NCBI RefSeq assembly: GCF_900109665.1
Contig: NZ_FOAO01000022.1
Span: 29,061 to 93,060 of the forward strand
DNA from: Blastococcus sp. DSM 46786
GTDB taxonomy: Bacteria > Actinomycetota > Actinomycetes > Mycobacteriales > Geodermatophilaceae
Length of the DNA stretch: 64,000 nt
Direction: 5' to 3'
Below the pieces are notes generated by a model, which searched no databases, had not been told where the DNA came from, and saw only the letters and a program-made list of their open reading frames with translations. This document shows positions 24,957-35,762 of the stretch, one piece after another. The translations under genes were made by a program, and so were the position numbers. Numbering within the stretch: position 1 is the first letter of the stretch; the number at the start of each line of letters is the position of its first letter.

Positions 24957-26521
24957 CGGACGGCGCTCTCCGGGCTCGGGCCGCGGGAGAACATGCCCAG
25001 CATGCGGCGGGTGACGGCGAAGCCGCCGAAGACGTTGATGCTGGCCACGAGCGTGGCGACGAACGCCAGCACGCGCACCACGCCGTCGTCGCTGCCGAGC
25101 TGCAGCAGCGCGCCGACGACGATGATCCCGGAGATGGCGTTGGTGACGCTCATCAGCGGCGTGTGCAGGGCGTGGTGCACCTTCCCGATCACGTAGAAGC
25201 CGACGACGACGGCGAGCGCGAACACCGTGAGGTGCCCGAGGAGCTCGTCGGGGGAGAAGGCGGCGACCAGGAAGAGCAGGGCGGCACCGAGCCCCACCAG
25301 GGCGAACCGGCGCCCGGGCGCGGGCGTCCGCTGCGGAACGGCGGGGGTGCCCGCCGTCGCCCCCGCGGGAGGAGCGGCCGGCGGCGGTGCCGCCGAGACC
25401 TGCACGGGTGGCGGGGGCCAGGTCAGCTCGCCCTCGCGGACCACCGTGATGCCCCGCTGCACGACGTCGTCGAGGTCCAGGACGAGCCGGCCGTCCTTGC
25501 CGGGCGTCAGCAACTTGAGCAGGTTGACCAGGTTGGTGCCGTAGAGCTGCGAGGCCTGCGCCGGGAGCCGGGCAGGCAGGTCGGTGTACCCGATGATGGT
25601 GACGCCGTTCGGGGTCACCACCACCTCGTCGGCCACCGAGCCGGCCACGTTCCCGCCCTGCGCGGCGGCCATGTCGACGATCACCGACCCGGAGCGCATC
25701 GAGGCCACCATCTCCTCGGTGAGCAGCCGCGGCGCCGGCCGGCCGGGGATCAGGGCCGTGGTGATGACGATGTCGACGTCCCGGGCCTGCTCGGCGTACA
25801 TCTGCGCGGCCCGCCGGTTGAAGTCCTCGCCCATCTCGCGGGCGTAGCCGTCGCTGCTGACCTCCTGCTCCCCGGCGGGGACGGCGACGTACTCGCCGCC
25901 CAGGGAACGCACCTGCTCGGCCACCTCGGGGCGGACGTCGGTGGCCCGCACGATGGCGCCCAGGCTGGACGCGGTGCCGATCGCGGCCAGCCCGGCCACC
26001 CCCGCACCGGCGACGAGCACCTTGGCCGGCGGCACCTTGCCCGCCGCGGTCACCTGGCCGGTGAAGAACCGGCCGAACACGTTGGCCGCCTCGACGACCG
26101 CCCGGTACCCGGCGATGTTGGCCATCGAGGACAGCACGTCCATCGACTGCGCCCGCGAGATGCGGGGGACGGCGTCCATGGCCAGCACGGTGATCGGGCG
26201 GGCGGCGAGCGCCTCGACCAGCTCGGGGTTCAGCGCGGGGGAGAGGAGGCTGATCAGCGTCGCGCCGTCGGCCAGCCGCCCGATCTCGTCGCGGGCGGGG
26301 GCGTTCACCCGCAGCACGACCTCGGCCGCCCACGCCTCGGCCGCCGCGTCGATCCGCGCCCCGGCGGCCACGTAGGCGTCGTCGGGGAAGCTGGCCGCCG
26401 TCCCGGCGCCGGTCTCCACCACGACGTCGTAGCCCAGCTGCACCAGCTGCGTGACCGTCGCCGGTGTCGCCGCGACCCGGGTCTCGCGGGGCCGCGTCTC
26501 GCGCGGGACTCCGATCTGCAT
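24953..26521 (-). CDS. pntA: NAD(P)+ transhydrogenase subunit alpha (fused)
   Basis: This 522-residue protein is full-length fused PntA: the AlaDH/PNT N-terminal domain begins [20 protein letters not shown], the NAD domain has [24 protein letters not shown] and [20 protein letters not shown] then [17 protein letters not shown], followed by a Pro/Ala-rich linker (around residues 380-415) and four membrane segments ending in [13 protein letters not shown]. Domain I binds NAD(H). The ATG (complement 26519-26521) follows GGAGCG. The unusually Pro-rich linker between soluble and membrane parts is the only oddity. Its gene is divergent from the GGDEF-EAL gene with a 294-bp gap. Confidence 0.95.
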   Translation of the reverse strand: MQIGVPRETRPRETRVAATPATVTQLVQLGYDVVVETGAGTAASFPDDAYVAAGARIDAAAEAWAAEVVLRVNAPARDEIGRLADGATLISLLSPALNPELVEALAARPITVLAMDAVPRISRAQSMDVLSSMANIAGYRAVVEAANVFGRFFTGQVTAAGKVPPAKVLVAGAGVAGLAAIGTASSLGAIVRATDVRPEVAEQVRSLGGEYVAVPAGEQEVSSDGYAREMGEDFNRRAAQMYAEQARDVDIVITTALIPGRPAPRLLTEEMVASMRSGSVIVDMAAAQGGNVAGSVADEVVVTPNGVTIIGYTDLPARLPAQASQLYGTNLVNLLKLLTPGKDGRLVLDLDDVVQRGITVVREGELTWPPPPVQVSAAPPPAAPPAGATAGTPAVPQRTPAPGRRFALVGLGAALLFLVAAFSPDELLGHLTVFALAVVVGFYVIGKVHHALHTPLMSVTNAISGIIVVGALLQLGSDDGVVRVLAFVATLVASINVFGGFAVTRRMLGMFSRGPSPESAVR

Positions 26522-26815
26522 CGTGGCGCTCCGTTCCTCGGTGGGCAGGCCTGGTCGCCTGACCCCGGTGGTGGGGTCGTTCGCGGTGCTCGGTGGGTTG
26601 GACGGATCTTGCCTGCTGACGCACGGTCGCGGTGCGTGGCTGCGTAATTGTGAGGCACGGCACGCCGGGGTCGGATCGCCGCGGACGACCGGGCGCCGGA
26701 CCCACCCGAACGGGGGGTCCGCCCCGCTTCCGGGTGCAGGCCGCACGGTCGACCGGCCGAAGAACGCCCTGGCGGGTCCAGACCTGGGCGCCTGCTGCGA
26801 GCCGAGGGGAGGACC
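26522..26815. other. Divergent intergenic region between pntA and the GGDEF-EAL gene
   Basis: This 294-bp region should hold promoters for both directions. It has an inverted repeat ACGCAC / GTGCGT (26619-26637) next to an AT-rich patch CGTAATTGTGAGG (26642-26654), the least GC-rich part. No canonical promoter pair is convincing and no structured RNA was recognised. Confidence 0.35.
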
Positions 26816-28891
26816 GTGTCCGTCATCCTGAACCGCCCCGGCGACGACCGCGTCCCACCGGAGATCGTCACCTCGGTCTTCTACAGCGCCACCGTCAGCG
26901 ACAACCTGGCGATCGTGGTCGCCGAGATGGTGGCCGGCCGGGCCCGGCTGAGCTGGGGCAACGCCGGCGCGGTCGAGCTGCTCGGCTACGGCCTGGACGA
27001 CCTCCGCGCCCTCCCCGTCGATCACCTCTTCCCGACCCTCGGGGGCGGCGAGCTCCGGCTGCTGCTGCGCCGGGAGCGGTCCGCCCGGATGACGCTGCCG
27101 GTGCGCACCGCGAGCGGCGCCGCCGTCGAGGCGGTGGTCACCACGACGCCGTCCCCGAGCGGCCGGATGTGGACGGTGCGGATCGTCTCCACGACCAACG
27201 AGCTGGAGCGTGCGCTGCGGGCCACCGCCGACGCCCACGAGCGGCGCTTCTCCACGCTGACCGAGCGGTCGCCGGTGCCGACGCTGCTCTCCGAGCAGGG
27301 CATGCGCCTGGCCCACGTGAACGACGCGTTCTGCAGCCTGGTCGGCCGCCGCGCCGAGCAGCTGCTGGGCACCGGCTGGATGGACACCGTGCACGAGGAC
27401 GACCTCGACACCGTGATCGAGCAGGTCTCCGCGGCCCTGGACGGCGAGGAGGTGGAGGCCCAGGCCCGCCTGCTGCGCGAGGACGGGTCGGTCCGCACGA
27501 CCGTCATCCGTTTCGCCCACCTGTTCACCCCCGGCGTGGGCGCGGGCTTCGTCGGCACGATCGAGGACATCACCGACCGGCTCGCGTTCGAGGCCGCGCT
27601 CGCGCACCAGGCGAGCCACGACCCGCTGACCGGGCTGCCGAACCGGACGCTGCTGGCCCGGTACGTCGCGGAGCGGTTCGCGCCGGGCACCGGCACCCTG
27701 GCCTGCCTCTTCCTCGACCTGGACAACTTCAAGGTCGTCAACGACTCCCTGGGGCACACCGCGGGCGACGAGCTGCTCACCGAGGTGGCCGACCGGCTGC
27801 GGTCGGTCGTCCGGCCGGGCGACCTGGTGGCCCGTTTCGGCGGCGACGAGTTCGTGGTGGTCTGCGAGGACGTCGACCAGCCCGCAGCGGTGGCGCTCGC
27901 CGAGCGGATCACGGCCGAGCTGGCCCGGCCGGTGCGGCTGGGCGGCGTCGACGTGCGGCCCCACGCCAGCGTCGGGGTGACCGTGCAGACCGAGGAGCAC
28001 GTCGCGGCCGAGGAGCTGATCCGCGACTGCGACATCGCCATGTACCAGGCCAAGGCCGAGGGCAAGGGGCGGATCACCGTGCTGGACCAGCGGGCGCGCG
28101 AGGAGGCGCGGGACAAGCTGAGGCTGGTCGCCGAGCTGCGCGACGCCATCGAGCGCCGCGAGATCACCCTGCTCTACCAACCGATCTTCAGCGCCGACGA
28201 CGGCCGTCCGGTCGCCGTCGAGTCGCTGGCCCGGTGGACCCACGCCGACCGCGGCCCGATCAGCCCGGCGGTGTTCGTGCCCCTGGCGGAGGAGAGCGGT
28301 CTCATCGCCGGTCTCGGTCTGCTCGTCCTGGACGAGACGTGCCGGCAGCTGGCCGAGTGGGACCGCGGCACGGGCCCGGCGGCGCCACCGCGGGCCAACG
28401 TCAACGTCTCGGCCCTGCAGCTGGACGCCAACCTGCCCGCGCAGGTGGCCGAGGCGCTGGAGCGGCACGGGCTTGACCCGTCCCGGATCTCGGTGGAGAT
28501 CACCGAGTCGGCGCTGATGAAGGACCCCGACTCCGCCCGCGCGGTCCTCCACGAACTGCGCGACCTCGGCATCGAGCTGGCGATCGACGACTTCGGCACC
28601 GGCTACTCGTCGCTGGCCTACCTGCGGCACCTGCCCGTGGACTGCCTGAAGGTGGACCGGTCGTTCGTCGCGGAGCTGGCACACGGGCACACCGAGATCG
28701 CCTCCGCCGTCATCGCGCTGGCCCGCAGCCTCAACCTGAGCACCGTCGCCGAGGGCGTCGAGACCGCCGAGCAGGCCGCGGAGCTCGGCCGGCTGGGCGC
28801 CACCTACCTGCAGGGGTTCAGCCTGAGCCCGCCGATGACCGGGGCGGACGCCGCCGCCTGGTTCGTGTCCCACGGAGAGTGCACCCGATGA
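26816..28891 (+). CDS. PAS-GGDEF-EAL cyclic-di-GMP enzyme
   Basis: This 691-residue protein has an N-terminal PAS-like part, a second PAS ([15 protein letters not shown] to [13 protein letters not shown], residues 142-255), a GGDEF domain (from [16 protein letters not shown], active site RFGGDEF near residue 342) and an EAL domain from about residue 440. The inhibitory I-site RPGD lies five residues before GGDEF, so product inhibition is expected. The EAL domain keeps [29 protein letters not shown] and EGVET, i.e. the metal and catalytic residues, so both synthesis and breakdown look possible. No membrane segments are seen, so it is soluble. GTG at 26816 follows GAGGGGAGGACC. Its stop overlaps the HDOD gene. 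Confidence 0.92.
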   Translation: MSVILNRPGDDRVPPEIVTSVFYSATVSDNLAIVVAEMVAGRARLSWGNAGAVELLGYGLDDLRALPVDHLFPTLGGGELRLLLRRERSARMTLPVRTASGAAVEAVVTTTPSPSGRMWTVRIVSTTNELERALRATADAHERRFSTLTERSPVPTLLSEQGMRLAHVNDAFCSLVGRRAEQLLGTGWMDTVHEDDLDTVIEQVSAALDGEEVEAQARLLREDGSVRTTVIRFAHLFTPGVGAGFVGTIEDITDRLAFEAALAHQASHDPLTGLPNRTLLARYVAERFAPGTGTLACLFLDLDNFKVVNDSLGHTAGDELLTEVADRLRSVVRPGDLVARFGGDEFVVVCEDVDQPAAVALAERITAELARPVRLGGVDVRPHASVGVTVQTEEHVAAEELIRDCDIAMYQAKAEGKGRITVLDQRAREEARDKLRLVAELRDAIERREITLLYQPIFSADDGRPVAVESLARWTHADRGPISPAVFVPLAEESGLIAGLGLLVLDETCRQLAEWDRGTGPAAPPRANVNVSALQLDANLPAQVAEALERHGLDPSRISVEITESALMKDPDSARAVLHELRDLGIELAIDDFGTGYSSLAYLRHLPVDCLKVDRSFVAELAHGHTEIASAVIALARSLNLSTVAEGVETAEQAAELGRLGATYLQGFSLSPPMTGADAAAWFVSHGECTR

Positions 28892-29724
28892 CCGTCACCC
28901 CGCTCCCGTCCCGCGGTGAGGCGGCCCCCGTCTTCGACCTGGAGAAGGTCCTCGCGGGCATCGACACGATGGCGGCCCAGCGCCCGGTCGCGGCGCAGAT
29001 CGTCTCGGTGGCGAACTCCGATGACACCAGCGCCAAGGTGCTGTCCCGGATCCTCGCTTCCGACGTCGCCCTCGCCGGCCGGGTGATGAAGCTGGCCAAC
29101 TCGGCCTACTTCGGCATGCGCGGGCGGGTCACCTCCCTGCAGTTCGCGGTCACGGTGGTCGGCTTCACCACGGTCCGGACGATGGCGACCGTCGCGCTCA
29201 CCGAGCTGGACGACGAGTCCCGGCTGCCGGAGGACTTCTGGGACGTGACCACCTACCTGGCCCTGGCGTCCTCCACGCTGGCGCCGCGCTTCGGGGAGCG
29301 GTCGCAGGACGCGCTCTGCGTGGGGCTGCTCGCCCAGTTGGGTGCGGCGCTGCTGCACCACGACGACCCCGAGGGCTACGGGGCGCTGGTGGCCGAGCAC
29401 CCGGACTTCGCCCAGCGGCGCACCGCCGAGCTGCACCGCTACGGCATCAACAGCGTGCGGCTGACCGCCGTCGCGCTGGAGCAGTGGGGCTTCCCGCACA
29501 CCATGACCAACCGGCTCAACCAGGTCGACGACGCCACCTCGGTGGAGGGCGGGCTGCTCCGCGCGGCCTTCGAGGTCGCCGCCCGGCTGACCGTCGAGGA
29601 CCACGAGGCGGTGCCGATCGCCCGGCTCTCCTGCGGTCAGCTGCGCGAGGACGACGTGGTGCCGGTGCTGGACCAGGTCCGGGCCGACGCCGACGAGCTC
29701 CGCCGGGCGATGCTCGGCGACTGA
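28888..29724 (+). CDS. HDOD-domain signalling protein
   Basis: This 278-residue protein is an HDOD domain, the non-enzymatic relative of HD-GYP. It runs from [45 protein letters not shown] with the typical LxN/ANSAYFG stretch, through [15 protein letters not shown], to [18 protein letters not shown] and [30 protein letters not shown] lacks the HD metal residues and is thought to act as a scaffold in c-di-GMP and two-component signalling. The ATG at 28888 overlaps the stop of the upstream GGDEF-EAL gene (ATGA), so the two are translated together and probably act in one pathway. A GC hairpin at 29809-29847 ends the transcript. Confidence 0.9.
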   Translation: MTVTPLPSRGEAAPVFDLEKVLAGIDTMAAQRPVAAQIVSVANSDDTSAKVLSRILASDVALAGRVMKLANSAYFGMRGRVTSLQFAVTVVGFTTVRTMATVALTELDDESRLPEDFWDVTTYLALASSTLAPRFGERSQDALCVGLLAQLGAALLHHDDPEGYGALVAEHPDFAQRRTAELHRYGINSVRLTAVALEQWGFPHTMTNRLNQVDDATSVEGGLLRAAFEVAARLTVEDHEAVPIARLSCGQLREDDVVPVLDQVRADADELRRAMLGD

Positions 29725-29808
29725 GCAGGGACCGCCCGACGGTGTGCGCCGGTGCGCACGTCCACCGCCTGAACCTGCTCGGCAGCGGTCACCGTCGGCC
29801 CGGGCGCG

Positions 29809-29847
29809 ACGGAGCCCCGCCCCCCGGGTCGAGGGACGGGGCTCCGT
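29809..29847. terminator. Bidirectional hairpin between HDOD and acyl-CoA dehydrogenase genes
   Basis: ACGGAGCCCCG (29809-29819) and CGGGGCTCCGT (29837-29847) form a perfect 11-bp stem with a 17-nt loop. It lies between convergent genes (stops at 29724 plus and 29864 minus). No U-run follows, as is usual for actinobacterial terminators. Confidence 0.7.
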
Positions 29848-29863
29848 GGCCGGGGCGTGTGCT

Positions 29864-31012
29864 CTAGACCGCGTAGGGCGCGCCCAGCGGGTCGATGGTC
29901 GCCCGGTCGCCCACCGTGCGGGCCAGCCGCGCGACGGCGAAGTCGCCGTCACCGAGCAGGTGGTCGATGGCGGTGAGCCGGCTGGTGTAGTGCCCGACGG
30001 AGTACTCCGCGGTCACGCCGATGCCACCGTGCAGCTGGATGGCCTCCTTGCCGATGTGCCGGCCGGCGCGGCTGGTCTGCAGCCGGGCCCGGTCGGCGGC
30101 GGAGACGACGTCGCCCCCGGCGTCCAGCACCATCGAGGCCCACAGCGCGGCGCTCCGGGCCAGCTCCAGGGACACGTACATGTCCGCGGCGCGGAAGGTG
30201 AGCGCCTGGAACCGGTTCAGGGTGACGCCGAACTGCTTGCGGGTCTTGAGGTACTCCGCGGTGGTGCGCAGCGCGGTGTCCATCGCGCCGATCGCCTCGT
30301 GGCTGTAGGCGATCCGGGCCTCGGCCAGCGCCCGCTCGATGGCGGCGGTCTGGTCCCCGCCGGTGCCGAGCAGGGTCGCGGGCGTGCCGTCGAAGCGGAC
30401 GTTGGCCGCCCGGGTGCCGTCGTGCGTGCGGTAGCCGGTGCGGGTCAGGCCCGCGGCGTCGCCCTGCACGAGGAAGAGCCCGGTCCCGCCGTCGATGACG
30501 GCCGAGACGACGAGGACGTCGGCCCGGGCGCCGGCCGGCACCGGCTCCTTGACGCCGGAGAGCGTCCAGTCGTCGCCGGCCTGCGTGGCGGTGACCGCCG
30601 CAGCCGACGCGCTCCAGCGGGTCCCGATCTCCGCGTGGGCGAAGGCAGGCACGGTGGTGCCCTCGGCGATGGCGGCGAGGAGCTCGCCCTTCTGCTCGTC
30701 GGTGCCGACGGCGGCGATCAGGCCACCGGCGAGGACGACGGCCTCGATGAACGGCTCGGGGGCGATGACCCGGCCGATCTCCTCGGCGACGATCGCCACC
30801 TCGATCGGCCCCGCGCCCATGCCGCCGTGCTCCTCGGCGAAGGGCAGTCCGAGCAGGCCCATCTCGGCCAGCCGGGACCAGGTCTTCTCGTCGAAGCCCG
30901 GGTCGTTCGCGGCGACCTTGCGGCGCGTCTCGCTGTCGCTGTACGCGCGCTCCAGCAGGCCGCGGACGGCCTCCCGCAGGTCGTTCTGCTCGCTGTCGAA
31001 GGTGAAGTCCAC
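29864..31012 (-). CDS. Acyl-CoA dehydrogenase, PimD-like small subunit
   Basis: This 382-residue protein is an acyl-CoA dehydrogenase of the small-subunit type seen in pimeloyl-CoA dehydrogenase (PimD) and other two-gene dehydrogenases. It begins MDFTFDSEQNDLREAVRGLL, has LGLPFAEEHGGMGAGPIE and a middle domain with FAHAEIGTRWSASAAAV, then YLKTRKQFGVTLNRFQALTFRAADM and QLHGGIGVTAEYSVGHY. It has no obvious YEGTxxIQ-type Glu in the usual place, which fits a subunit that does not carry the catalytic base. GTG at 31010-31012 is 6 bp after the stop of the larger subunit gene. It likely forms a heterotetramer with it. Confidence 0.85.
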   Translation of the reverse strand: MDFTFDSEQNDLREAVRGLLERAYSDSETRRKVAANDPGFDEKTWSRLAEMGLLGLPFAEEHGGMGAGPIEVAIVAEEIGRVIAPEPFIEAVVLAGGLIAAVGTDEQKGELLAAIAEGTTVPAFAHAEIGTRWSASAAAVTATQAGDDWTLSGVKEPVPAGARADVLVVSAVIDGGTGLFLVQGDAAGLTRTGYRTHDGTRAANVRFDGTPATLLGTGGDQTAAIERALAEARIAYSHEAIGAMDTALRTTAEYLKTRKQFGVTLNRFQALTFRAADMYVSLELARSAALWASMVLDAGGDVVSAADRARLQTSRAGRHIGKEAIQLHGGIGVTAEYSVGHYTSRLTAIDHLLGDGDFAVARLARTVGDRATIDPLGAPYAV

Positions 31013-31018
31013 GTCAGA

Positions 31019-32194
<1,176 letters not shown>

Positions 32195-32310
32195 CGGTCC
32201 TCTTTCCTGACGGCGGCAGGTGCCGTCTCGACGTAGTGCCCCCGACGATCCCACACGGGCTACCGGTGGGTAGCGAGCGGCACCCGGGGGCGGCGTGCCG
32301 CTCGCGCGGA

Positions 32311-32344
32311 CGGGCCCCGGGCAGCACGCGCTGCCCGGGGCCCG
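32311..32344. terminator. Strong hairpin after the carboxylesterase gene
   Basis: CGGGCCCCGGGCAGC (32311-32325) and its complement (32330-32344) form a perfect 15-bp stem with a 4-nt loop ACGC, starting 17 bp past the stop of the minus-strand carboxylesterase. It is a likely terminator; no U-run follows. Confidence 0.75.
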
Positions 32345-32361
32345 CCGCCGATCGGGTCGGC

Positions 32362-33984
32362 TCAGCTCAGCGTCGACCAGAACGCGCAGTTCGCCTCGGC
32401 GGCGACGTCGACCGGGCCGATGCCCCCGTCGGAGGCGATGTCCAGACCCTGGACGTCCTTCGAGGCGCGGTAGCGGGTCCAGGTCGGGACGTCGCGGCCG
32501 TTGGGGTTGCCGTGGGCCGCGAAGTTGGTCCAGTAGCGGACCATCGCCGTCGACAGCTGCTCCTGCTCGGCGTTCAGCCCGTCCCCGAACAGCCCCGGGA
32601 AGAGGTAGGGCAGCTCGGTGGCGTGCTGGGCGTCCTCCGGGTAGGCCGGATACGGGAAGTCCACCAGCGGGTCGGCCGTCTCGTCGCGGAACTGGTAGGC
32701 GAAGACGGGAGCCGGCGCCGGCGGGCGGGCGAGGGTGTCGTAGGCATCGACGTGCTCGCAGGTGGACAGCGCGCTGCCGGCGTCGCTGTTGACGGCGGCC
32801 AGGGCGCGCAGCGGCGACGGGTAGGAGTCGGCCGGGTAGCGCGCGAGCACCTCGTCGGCGTCGTCGCCGAAGACACCGGCGAGGACCGTCGTGTAGTCGG
32901 TCTCGGTGAAGCCGTCGGCCGCGAGCCGGGCGACGGTCGGGTTCAGCGGCGTGAACAGGGTGTTCTCGTCACTGAGGTTGCCGTGCATGACCGGCACCTT
33001 GGCGTGGTCCCCGGCGGCGATCGCCTCGGCCGGCTGCACCGGCAGGGCCGAGCCGCCGACGACGAAGGCGCCGCCCGGCCAGGCGTCGAGCAGCTGCTGC
33101 ACCGGCGTGGCCCGCAGGCAGGCCGCGACGTCGGACGCGGCCGCGCAGCCGACGGTCTCGGCGACCAGGGCGCCCTTGGCCTCGGCCGTCTCCAGCGTGT
33201 CGTAGGGCGCGGTGCAGCTGTAGCTCTGCGCGATGGCGCGGTCGAACAGGCCCCGCGCGCTCGGCGAGGTGAGCTGGGCGCAGACCGCCGAGCCACCGGC
33301 CGACTCGCCGAAGATGGTCACCCGCCCGGGGTTGCCGCCGAAGGCGCGGATGTTGCGCTCCACCCAGCGCAGCGCGGCCTGCTGGTCGAGCAGCCCGGCG
33401 CTGCCGGAGGCGACGTCGCCGTTCTCGCGGGAGAGGTCCTCCTGCGCCATGAAGCCCACCGGGCCGAGGCGGTAGTTGACCGTCACCACGACGACGTCAC
33501 CCTCGAGCGCGAGCTTGCTGGCGTCGTACCGGTCGCCGCTGCCGGTCCGCCATGAGCCACCGTGGATCCAGACCATCACCGGCAGGTTGCGGCGCTGGGT
33601 GTCCAGGCCCGAGGGGGTCGTGACGTTGAGGTAGAGGCAGTCCTCGTCCAGCGACGTGGTCGGGTTGCTGGCGCTGGGCTCCTGCGGGCAGGCGCTGCCG
33701 GGCGTGGTCGCGTCGAGCACGCCGTCCCAGGGCTGCGCCGGCGCGGGCGGGGCGAACCGGAGGTCGCCCACCGGCGGTGCGGCGAAGGGGATGCCCTCGA
33801 AGAGGCGGTAGCCGTCGGTCGCGGTGCCCTCGACCGCGCCCTCGGTGGTCTGGACGACCAGCGGGGCGCGATCGGGGGCGGCTCCGGCCGGTGTGGCGGT
33901 GGCGAGAGCGCCGGCGGTCAGGACGGCGCCCAGCCCGAGCGCGAGCAACGACCTTCGGGCGGGACGTGGGGGAGTGGTGCGCAC
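32362..33984 (-). CDS. Secreted type-B carboxylesterase
   Basis: This 540-residue protein starts with an export signal (VRTTPPRPARRSLLALGLGAVLTAGALATATPAGA, cleavage near AGA). The alpha/beta-hydrolase type-B features follow: GIPFAAPPVGDLRFAPP, EDCLYLNV, MVWIHGGSWRTGSG (oxyanion hole), VVVTVNYRLGPVGFM and the nucleophile Ser in TIFGESAGGSA at about residue 215. A Glu in SDENTLF and a His in NFAAHGNPN complete the Ser-Glu/Asp-His triad. GTG at 33982-33984 has GGAGG 4 nt upstream. The family cleaves esters broadly; no substrate is shown. It is convergent with no neighbour and bounded by hairpins on both sides. Confidence 0.9.
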   Translation of the reverse strand: MRTTPPRPARRSLLALGLGAVLTAGALATATPAGAAPDRAPLVVQTTEGAVEGTATDGYRLFEGIPFAAPPVGDLRFAPPAPAQPWDGVLDATTPGSACPQEPSASNPTTSLDEDCLYLNVTTPSGLDTQRRNLPVMVWIHGGSWRTGSGDRYDASKLALEGDVVVVTVNYRLGPVGFMAQEDLSRENGDVASGSAGLLDQQAALRWVERNIRAFGGNPGRVTIFGESAGGSAVCAQLTSPSARGLFDRAIAQSYSCTAPYDTLETAEAKGALVAETVGCAAASDVAACLRATPVQQLLDAWPGGAFVVGGSALPVQPAEAIAAGDHAKVPVMHGNLSDENTLFTPLNPTVARLAADGFTETDYTTVLAGVFGDDADEVLARYPADSYPSPLRALAAVNSDAGSALSTCEHVDAYDTLARPPAPAPVFAYQFRDETADPLVDFPYPAYPEDAQHATELPYLFPGLFGDGLNAEQEQLSTAMVRYWTNFAAHGNPNGRDVPTWTRYRASKDVQGLDIASDGGIGPVDVAAEANCAFWSTLS

Positions 33985-34192
33985 GTGACCTCCAGGGAGT
34001 GCCGGCCCGGCCCGGGGTGAGCTGGACCACAGCGCTTGAGACACTAACCACACCTGTTGCAGCGCGTGTGGCGGGGGTCACGTGCGACGGGATCCCGGCC
34101 CACCGGCCGCTGCCGGGACCCGCGGTGGCCGGGTCGACCGTCTGTCCGGGGCGCCTCGGCGGGCTCGGTGATGATCCGGTGACCTGATCGCG

Positions 34193-34232
34193 GCGCGTCC
34201 TCCCTCATCGCACACCGCGAGGGAGGACGCGC
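34193..34232. terminator. Hairpin after the pobA transcript
   Basis: GCGCGTCCTCCCTC (34193-34206) and its complement (34219-34232) form a perfect 14-bp stem with a 12-nt loop, 31 bp past the stop of the minus-strand gene ending at 34263. Confidence 0.75.
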
Positions 34233-34262
34233 TGCGGTGGAGGAGGACGGCGGTGGCGGTGG

Positions 34263-34520
34263 TCAGGCGCCGGGCAGCGGCCGGCTGGTCATCCGGTCGA
34301 TCACCTCGAGCCAGGCGGCCCGGACGTCGCTGGGGTGGTCGCCGACGACGTCGAGGATGCGGATGTCGACGCCACGATCGTCGGCGACGACCGCCTCGAA
34401 GCCCAGGCGGGTCACCAGCACCTGGATCTCACCCGGGCCCAGGCCGGCGTCGACCAGGGGCTGGACCAGCCATGCCGTCTCCTGCTGCGGGGCGGTGGAC
34501 TCCACGACCGGCATTCGCAC
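34263..34520 (-). CDS. Small hypothetical protein downstream of pobA
   Basis: I do not recognise this 85-residue protein. It starts at GTG 34518-34520 or ATG 34512-34514; neither has a ribosome binding site as good as its neighbours. Sequence GPGEIQVLVTRLGFEAVVADD and VVGDHPSDVRAAWLEVIDRMTS suggests a small alpha/beta fold with two helices. It has no signal peptide or metal-binding motif. It lies 24 bp after pobA on the same strand and before a strong hairpin, so it may be translated from the pobA message. Whether it has a role in 4-hydroxybenzoate metabolism is unknown. Confidence 0.6.
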   Translation of the reverse strand: MRMPVVESTAPQQETAWLVQPLVDAGLGPGEIQVLVTRLGFEAVVADDRGVDIRILDVVGDHPSDVRAAWLEVIDRMTSRPLPGA

Positions 34521-34544
34521 GCAGGAGGCCGGACGGATGCACCC

Positions 34545-35711
34545 TCAGCCGACGGGTAGCCCGGTGTAGTTCTCGGCGAGCTCGCGGGCGGCCGCCTCCG
34601 AGGAGCAGATCCGCCGGAGCTGGGAGAGCTGCAGGTGGGCGTCGAAGTCGTCGCCGGAGGTGTGCAGCATCGAGGTCATGAACCAGGAGAAGTGGGTGCA
34701 CCGCCAGACGCGGGCCAGCGCCCGGTCGGAGTAGGTGTCGACCAGGTCGGTCCGCTTCTCGGTCAGCAGCCGCACCAGCGCCCGGGCCAGCAGCGTCACG
34801 TCGGCCACGGCGAGGTTGAGCCCCTTGGCGCCGGTCGGGGGCACGATGTGGGCGGCGTCGCCGGCGAGGAACAGCCGGCCGCGGCGCATCGGGCTGCTGA
34901 CGAACGAGCGCATCGGCAGGATCGACTTGTCGGTGACCGGCCCGCGGTTGACCGACCAGCCCTCGAGCGCGAAGCGGGTGTCCAGGGCGTCCCAGATCCG
35001 GTCGTCGGACCAGTCCTCGATCTTCTCGGCCGGGTCCACCTGCAGGTAGAGCCGCGACACCGTGGGGGAGCGCATGGAGTAGAGCGCGAACCCCTCGGGG
35101 TGCCAGGCGTAGATCAGCTCGTCGGTGGCCGGTGCCGCGTCGGCCAGGATGCCGAGCCAGGCGTAGGGGTAGGTGCGCTCCCACGTCCGCCCGCCGGCGG
35201 CCTGCACCACGGGGCGTGAGACGCCGTGGAACCCGTCGGTGCCGGCGATCACGTCGCACTCGAGCACCTGTGCCACCCCGTCGGCGTCGGTGAACCGCAC
35301 GCGCGGGCTGTCGGAGTCGACGTCCTCCAGCGTCACGTCGGAGACCTCGAACAGCAGCGGCGGGCCGCCGTCCAGCTGCGCCTCGATCAGGTCCTTGGTG
35401 ACCTCGGTCTGCCCGTAGACCCACACCGTGCGGCCGCAGAGCTCCGGGAAGTCCAGCTTGTGCCGCGTGCCCGGGTGCTGGAGGTAGATGCCGCGGTGCT
35501 CCAGGCCCTCGCGGTGCAGCCGATCGCCCAGCCCGGCGTCGGTCAGCGTGTCGACGGTGTGCTGCTCCAGGATCCCGGCCCGGATGCGCGCCTCCACGTA
35601 CACCCGGGAGCGGTTCTCCAGCACGACCGAGTCGACGCCCTGCAGGGCGAGCAGCCGCGACAGCAGGAGGCCGGCGGGGCCGGCGCCGATGATCGCTACC
35701 TGGGTGCGCAC
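34545..35711 (-). CDS. pobA: 4-hydroxybenzoate 3-monooxygenase
   Basis: This 388-residue flavoprotein starts QVAIIGAGPAGLLLSRLLALQGVDSVVLENRSR (FAD Rossmann motif), and continues with ARIRAGILEQHTVDTL, the PobA stretch for flavin and substrate. Later are CDVIAGTDGFHGVSR (DG motif) and GRLFLAGDAAHIVPPTGAKGLNLAVADV (GD motif). It hydroxylates 4-hydroxybenzoate to protocatechuate with NAD(P)H and O2, exactly the substrate for PcaHG encoded nearby on the other strand. The GTG at 35709-35711 is the start. It is divergent in order with an IclR regulator gene between them, both on the minus strand. Confidence 0.93.
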   Translation of the reverse strand: MRTQVAIIGAGPAGLLLSRLLALQGVDSVVLENRSRVYVEARIRAGILEQHTVDTLTDAGLGDRLHREGLEHRGIYLQHPGTRHKLDFPELCGRTVWVYGQTEVTKDLIEAQLDGGPPLLFEVSDVTLEDVDSDSPRVRFTDADGVAQVLECDVIAGTDGFHGVSRPVVQAAGGRTWERTYPYAWLGILADAAPATDELIYAWHPEGFALYSMRSPTVSRLYLQVDPAEKIEDWSDDRIWDALDTRFALEGWSVNRGPVTDKSILPMRSFVSSPMRRGRLFLAGDAAHIVPPTGAKGLNLAVADVTLLARALVRLLTEKRTDLVDTYSDRALARVWRCTHFSWFMTSMLHTSGDDFDAHLQLSQLRRICSSEAAARELAENYTGLPVG

Positions 35712-35762
35712 GCCGTCGAGTGTGTCCCCCCGCCGGCGACCGTGGATACCCGGCGCTTCCGG

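Noticed and set aside
28200..28240. EAL domain thought degenerate because the motif reads ESL
   Set aside because: The functional consensus is E-x-L-x-R, satisfied by ESLAR, and the other catalytic residues are present.
23550..28873. Very long minus-strand frames reading through pntB and pntA upstream regions
   Set aside because: Only the parts from ATG 24956 (pntB) and ATG 26521 (pntA) match proteins. The extensions are out-of-frame shadows of the GGDEF-EAL gene or of pntA.
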